Assembly: GCA_018991295.1 (NCBI GenBank) | Contig: JAGKSZ010000050.1 | Coordinates: 1-10,047, forward strand | Direction of reading: 5' to 3' | Length of the DNA: 10,047 nt | DNA from: Porphyrobacter sp. | GTDB lineage: Bacteria; Pseudomonadota; Alphaproteobacteria; Sphingomonadales; Sphingomonadaceae | Made by a program: the position numbers and the translations under genes | Shown here: piece by piece, positions 6,932 through 10,047 of the stretch | Numbering within the stretch: the stretch's first letter is position 1 | Layout of the letters: each line of letters starts with the position of its first letter | The notes under the pieces: model-generated | Told to the model about the DNA's origin: nothing | The model's database searches: none | What the model saw: only the letters and a program-made list of their open reading frames with translations

Positions 6932-6979
6932 TTCAATAATCACAATAATGTGCGATGTTGAATAATACTATCATTTAAT
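6932..6979 (-). promoter_or_regulatory. AT-rich promoter/operator region of dehydratase operon
   Basis: This AT-rich stretch within the 131-nt gap at 6894-7024 holds the dyad AATAATACTATCATT at 6961-6975, palindromic except at the centre and one pair, with outer TT...AA at 6958-6959 and 6977-6978. Its core matches the site at 2991-3005. On the minus strand TATTAT (6967-6962) is a -10-like element inside the dyad. A second imperfect dyad, CACAATAATGTG, lies at 6941-6952, and CAATAAT occurs at 6934-6940 and 6943-6949 with GAATAAT at 6960-6966. A GntR operator is likely; the exact promoter is uncertain. Confidence 0.5.
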
Positions 6980-7004
6980 CGTGCGCGAGGCCGTGCGCCT
7001 TTGG

Positions 7005-7019
7005 ATGCGCCCTGCGCAT
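7005..7019 (-). terminator. Short GC hairpin after the sulfatase stop, possible weak terminator
   Basis: ATGCGC-CCT-GCGCAT forms a perfect 6-bp stem with a 3-nt loop, starting 5 nt beyond the sulfatase stop codon on the minus strand. No T run follows, so it is not a standard intrinsic terminator. It may only slow polymerase or protect the mRNA 3' end, leaving read-through into the dehydratase operon possible. Confidence 0.25.
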
Positions 7020-7024
7020 GCGGA

Positions 7025-8449
7025 CTAGTCCTTCGGTTCGGGCGAGAGGCTGGCTTTCGCCCTGGCGTTTTCGGCGCGGACGTGGCCTTGCGAATAACGG
7101 CGGATGTCTTCCTGCGACCAGAAGGTGCCGGTGTGCCACCGCGGGTGTTCCATGGTGCCCTCCCATGCAAACAGCGCGCGCAGCATGGCGCCCACCCGTT
7201 CAGGCTGAGCGGTGGCAAGATCGCGCGCTTCGCCGGGGTCGGCATCGAGATCGTAAAGCTGCGGCGTCCGATCAGGGAAGCGCAGCAGCTTCCAGGGCCC
7301 CTGCCGCATCGCCGCGACCGTATCATAACGCCAGAACAGCTTGCGCTCCGGTTGGCCAGTTGCCTCGCGGTCCAGCGGCAGCCCATCAAGCCCGCGTGGG
7401 GATGGCGCGCCCGCCATTACCAGCGCAGTCGGCACGATATCCATGAGCGAGACGGGGTGCGAACGGCGCTCGCCCGCGCCTGCACCATCGGGCCAGCGCA
7501 CGATCATCGGCACCCGGACCCCGCCTTCAAGCAGCGTGCCCTTCATGCCGCGCAAAGGGCGATTATCGGTGTCGAGCCCGATCATGTCCCCGCCGTTGTC
7601 ATTGGTGAAGATCACCAGCGTATCGCGGTCCAGCCCGCGTGCCGCAAGCGCGCCCAGCACCCGCCCGGTGGCCCGGTCCAGCGCCCACATCATGGCGGCC
7701 AGCCGGCGGCGCTGGGGATCGGCGATGTGGCGGAAGCGGGCAATGTCGGCGGCGGTCGCATCCATCGGCGTGTGCGGCGCGGTGAAGGCAAGGTAGAGCA
7801 GAAACGGCTGGCCCGCCGCTGCATCGATCTGGCCTATCGCCTCGCTGGCGAAATCGTCGGTAAGGTAATCACGCGCCGTCACGGCCGTGCCATTGCGTTG
7901 CAGGGTACCCGGCTTCACGCGCGCGGGGAAATAGCTGCTGTTGCCGCCGATCAGGCCGTAGAAATGATCGAACCCGCGCGCATTGGGATGGAACTGCGGC
8001 GCATCGCCCAGATGCCACTTGCCCACCGCAATGGTGCGATAGCCGTGCCCGCGCAGCCGGTCAGCCAGCGTCTTTTCGCCCGTCGCCAGCCCCATGAAGG
8101 CCGGATCGATCCCCGGCGCGGGATCATGGGTGAGGTTGAATTCAAAGCCGTAGCGCAGCGGGTGCCGTCCGGTCAGCAATCCTGCGCGCGAAGGGCTGCA
8201 AAAGGGCGTGGTCGCATAGGCCTGATCATAGACCACGCCTTGCCGCGCCAGCGCATCGATACGGGGCGTTGCCATTTCGCGGCTGCCCTGAAACCCGAAA
8301 TCGCCATAGCCTGCATCATCGGCAAGGATGATGACGATGTTCGGCTTGCGGGGCGATTGCGCCGCCAGCGGCACCGACAGACAGCCGCCCAGCACCAGAG
8401 CTGCAAGCCCTGAGACAAGGACTGCAAGGATGCGGCGGCCAGAGGTCAC
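7025..8449 (-). CDS. Lipoprotein sulfatase (formylglycine-dependent, family S1), CSPSR type
   Basis: A type I sulfatase of 474 residues that hydrolyses sulfate esters, probably from a carbohydrate. The N-terminus is a lipoprotein signal (hydrophobic segment, then VLGGC, C23 to be lipidated). D44-D45 (LADDAGYGD) bind Ca2+. C84-S-P-S-R88 is the site where Cys becomes formylglycine. K144 and H146 (GKWHLG), H226 (APHTP), D284-N285 (TNDNGG) and K303 complete the active site. Start codon is GTG, overlapping the upstream sulfatase stop as GTGA, so the pair is translationally coupled. Without an Asp after C23, outer-membrane sorting is likely. The substrate (position of sulfate, sugar) cannot be read from the sequence; galactose sulfate is suggested only by the neighbours. 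Activation needs a formylglycine-generating enzyme, which is not in the window. Confidence 0.92.
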   Translation of the reverse strand: MTSGRRILAVLVSGLAALVLGGCLSVPLAAQSPRKPNIVIILADDAGYGDFGFQGSREMATPRIDALARQGVVYDQAYATTPFCSPSRAGLLTGRHPLRYGFEFNLTHDPAPGIDPAFMGLATGEKTLADRLRGHGYRTIAVGKWHLGDAPQFHPNARGFDHFYGLIGGNSSYFPARVKPGTLQRNGTAVTARDYLTDDFASEAIGQIDAAAGQPFLLYLAFTAPHTPMDATAADIARFRHIADPQRRRLAAMMWALDRATGRVLGALAARGLDRDTLVIFTNDNGGDMIGLDTDNRPLRGMKGTLLEGGVRVPMIVRWPDGAGAGERRSHPVSLMDIVPTALVMAGAPSPRGLDGLPLDREATGQPERKLFWRYDTVAAMRQGPWKLLRFPDRTPQLYDLDADPGEARDLATAQPERVGAMLRALFAWEGTMEHPRWHTGTFWSQEDIRRYSQGHVRAENARAKASLSPEPKD

Positions 8450-10038
8450 CGGGCGACCTTTGATCGGTCGGTCACAGCGCGGGTCTGCCCTTCCACCTCG
8501 GCCAGCAAAGCCGCGAGCCGGGCCACATCAGCAGGCCGGCCCGCTGCAAGGTTGCGCCGTTCGCCAATATCCCCAGACAGGTCATAAAGCTGCGGCTGAC
8601 GGCTGGCTGCGCTTTCGATCCCCTTGCCCGCCACGAAGGCCGCCTGTTCGGGGTTGCGCATCGGCGCGATGTATTTGAGCGCGCCTTCGCGGATCGCGAA
8701 ACCGGCCACCGATTCCTTGAACAGCCAGCTGCGCCCGGTTCGGCTCTGCCCGAGCCATGCTGCGATCATGTTCTGGCTGTCGATCGCCACATCGTCGCGC
8801 AGGCTGGCACCCGTCAGCGCGGCGAGCGATGCCAGCAAATCGACCTGCGTCATCAGCGCATCGCTTACCCCCGGCGTGATCCGCCCCGGCCACCACGCGA
8901 TGGTCGGCACCCGCGTGCCTGCTTCGAAGGCGCTGTATTTGCCGCCGCGCAAGGGGCCTGCGGGCGTGTGGTTGCCCAGCATTTCCACCGCGCCATCCTC
9001 ATAGCCATCGTTGAGCACGGGGCCGTTGTCAGACGAGAAGACCACCAGCGTGTTGTCCGCCAGCCCCAGCCGTTCAAGCTCGGCGATCACCTGCCCTGTC
9101 ATCCAGTCCATCTGCACAATCGAATCCCCGCGCGGGCCCATCGTGGTCGCGCCCTGAAAGCGCTTGCCCGGCATGCGCGGCACGTGCGGATCGTGCAGTG
9201 GCAAGAACAGGAAGAACGGCCTTTCCCGGTTGGCGCGGATGAAATCGACCGCCTTTGCGGTGACGACTTCGTGGAGGTCTTCATCGACCCATTCCGCCGC
9301 CACACCGCCCTTCATGTAGCCGATGCGCGAGACGCCGTTGATGATGCTGTCCGAATGTTGCCGGTCCGCGCCATAACGGCGCTGATCGGGGTTTTCGGTC
9401 CCGGTCGGTCGGTCACCGATCTTGCCCTGATAGCTGACGCTCAGCGGATCGGCCGGATCGAGCCCCACGACCCGCTGGTTTTCAAGATAGACGGTCGGCA
9501 CGCGGTCCATCGTCGAGGGCAGGAGGAAGGAATAATCGAACCCGATCTCACGCGGGCCGGGCTTTACTTCCGCGTTCCAGTCCACCTTGCCATCGCCAAG
9601 GCCAAGGTGCCACTTGCCCACCACTCCGGTGGCATAGCCGCGGCCCTTCAGCATATCTGCCATGGTGAACTTGTCCGGGCGGATCAGCGCCGGCGCATCG
9701 CCGGGAAGGATTTCCGCCTTGCTGCGAAACCCGTATTCGCCGGTCAGCAGCGCATAACGTGACGGTGTGCAGGTTGCCGCCGTGGCGTGGGCATCGGTGA
9801 AGCGTACGCCTTCACGCGCCAGCCGGTCCATCGCCGGGGTCGGAATTCCCTTGGCCCCGTAAGATGTAAGATCGCCATAGCCCAGATCATCGGCATAAAG
9901 GATGATGATATTGGGCAGGCGCTGGGCCTTTGCCGCTGTCGCGGGCTCGGGTGCTTCACTGCCAGCGCAAGCGGCGCTCGCAGCGGCCAGCAGCGCCAGA
10001 CAGGCAGCGCGGACAAGCCCGGGGCGGCGCAAGGTCAT
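8446..10038 (-). CDS. Lipoprotein sulfatase (formylglycine-dependent, arylsulfatase A-like), CTPSR type
   Basis: A second type I sulfatase, 530 residues, complete in the window. The signal peptide ends in a lipobox-like SAAC with C24 as lipidation site, followed by a flexible Ser/Pro/Glu/Ala linker. D50-D51 (YADDLGYGD) bind Ca2+; C90-T-P-S-R94 is the formylglycine motif. K142 and H144 (GKWHLG), H282/H285 (LHDPHVPR), D337-N338 (SSDNGP) and K367 (RGGKYSAFEAGTR) fill the active site. It differs clearly from the neighbouring sulfatase in length and in the middle section (about 150-260), so the two are not a recent duplication and probably attack different sulfate positions. Only 9 nt upstream are visible (GTTCAGCCA), without a ribosome binding site, so promoter and any upstream operon partner lie outside. 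Its stop overlaps the next GTG start by GTGA. Confidence 0.92.
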   Translation of the reverse strand: MTLRRPGLVRAACLALLAAASAACAGSEAPEPATAAKAQRLPNIIILYADDLGYGDLTSYGAKGIPTPAMDRLAREGVRFTDAHATAATCTPSRYALLTGEYGFRSKAEILPGDAPALIRPDKFTMADMLKGRGYATGVVGKWHLGLGDGKVDWNAEVKPGPREIGFDYSFLLPSTMDRVPTVYLENQRVVGLDPADPLSVSYQGKIGDRPTGTENPDQRRYGADRQHSDSIINGVSRIGYMKGGVAAEWVDEDLHEVVTAKAVDFIRANRERPFFLFLPLHDPHVPRMPGKRFQGATTMGPRGDSIVQMDWMTGQVIAELERLGLADNTLVVFSSDNGPVLNDGYEDGAVEMLGNHTPAGPLRGGKYSAFEAGTRVPTIAWWPGRITPGVSDALMTQVDLLASLAALTGASLRDDVAIDSQNMIAAWLGQSRTGRSWLFKESVAGFAIREGALKYIAPMRNPEQAAFVAGKGIESAASRQPQLYDLSGDIGERRNLAAGRPADVARLAALLAEVEGQTRAVTDRSKVAR

Positions 10039-10047
10039 TGGCTGAAC

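Noticed and set aside
6894..7024. Small RNA or riboswitch in the 131-nt gap
   Set aside because: No conserved aptamer pattern or terminator with a T run is seen; the dyads explain the AT-rich part better.
7001..8413. Plus-strand open frame (470 codons) opposite the second sulfatase
   Set aside because: No domain or ribosome binding site, and Arg/His/Ala-rich shadow composition; the minus strand encodes a full sulfatase active site.

Overview
The window is GC-rich, densely packed bacterial DNA with strong G/C preference at third codon positions. Gene content and protein style (IlvD/Edd sugar-acid dehydratase, Caulobacter-type sugar SDR, FCD-type GntR regulator, SGLT-like symporter, lipoprotein sulfatases) suggest an alphaproteobacterium, probably a sphingomonad from a setting with sulfated glycans. 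This taxonomic call is inference; no rRNA or marker gene is present. There is no tRNA, mobile element or CRISPR array, and no gene-free stretch exceeds about 130 bases.

Layout from left to right: (1) 1-2959, minus strand: a Na+/sugar symporter, then an SMP-30 family sugar lactonase 3 nt downstream, then a sialate O-acetylesterase-like gene that looks broken and runs off the left edge. (2) 3054-3680, plus strand: a single divergent gene for a 2-dehydro-3-deoxy-6-phosphogalactonate (KDPGal) aldolase (dgoA type). (3) 3677-6893, minus strand: a tightly coupled operon of IlvD/Edd-type sugar-acid dehydratase, SDR sugar dehydrogenase and GntR/FCD regulator. The genes are joined by TGATG and TAATG overlaps, and the last one meets dgoA tail to tail with overlapping stop codons. 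(4) 7025-10038, minus strand: two tandem lipoprotein sulfatases overlapping at GTGA, upstream of the dehydratase operon.

The genes fit one route: sulfatases remove sulfate from an extracytoplasmic glycan or oligosaccharide, the symporter imports the sugar, the SDR oxidises it to a lactone, the lactonase opens it to an aldonate, the dehydratase makes the 2-keto-3-deoxy acid, and the aldolase splits the phosphorylated product. This is the De Ley-Doudoroff galactose pathway with an IlvD-type dehydratase. The kinase (dgoK) is missing from the window. D-galactose from a sulfated galactan is the best inferred substrate, but no glycoside hydrolase is visible to confirm the polymer.

The most notable non-coding signal is a 15-bp AT-rich near-palindrome, core ATAGTAT, found once in each of the two main AT-rich promoter regions (2991-3005 and 6961-6975). 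It is a candidate operator for the embedded GntR regulator. At the divergent promoter it covers -10-like elements facing both ways.
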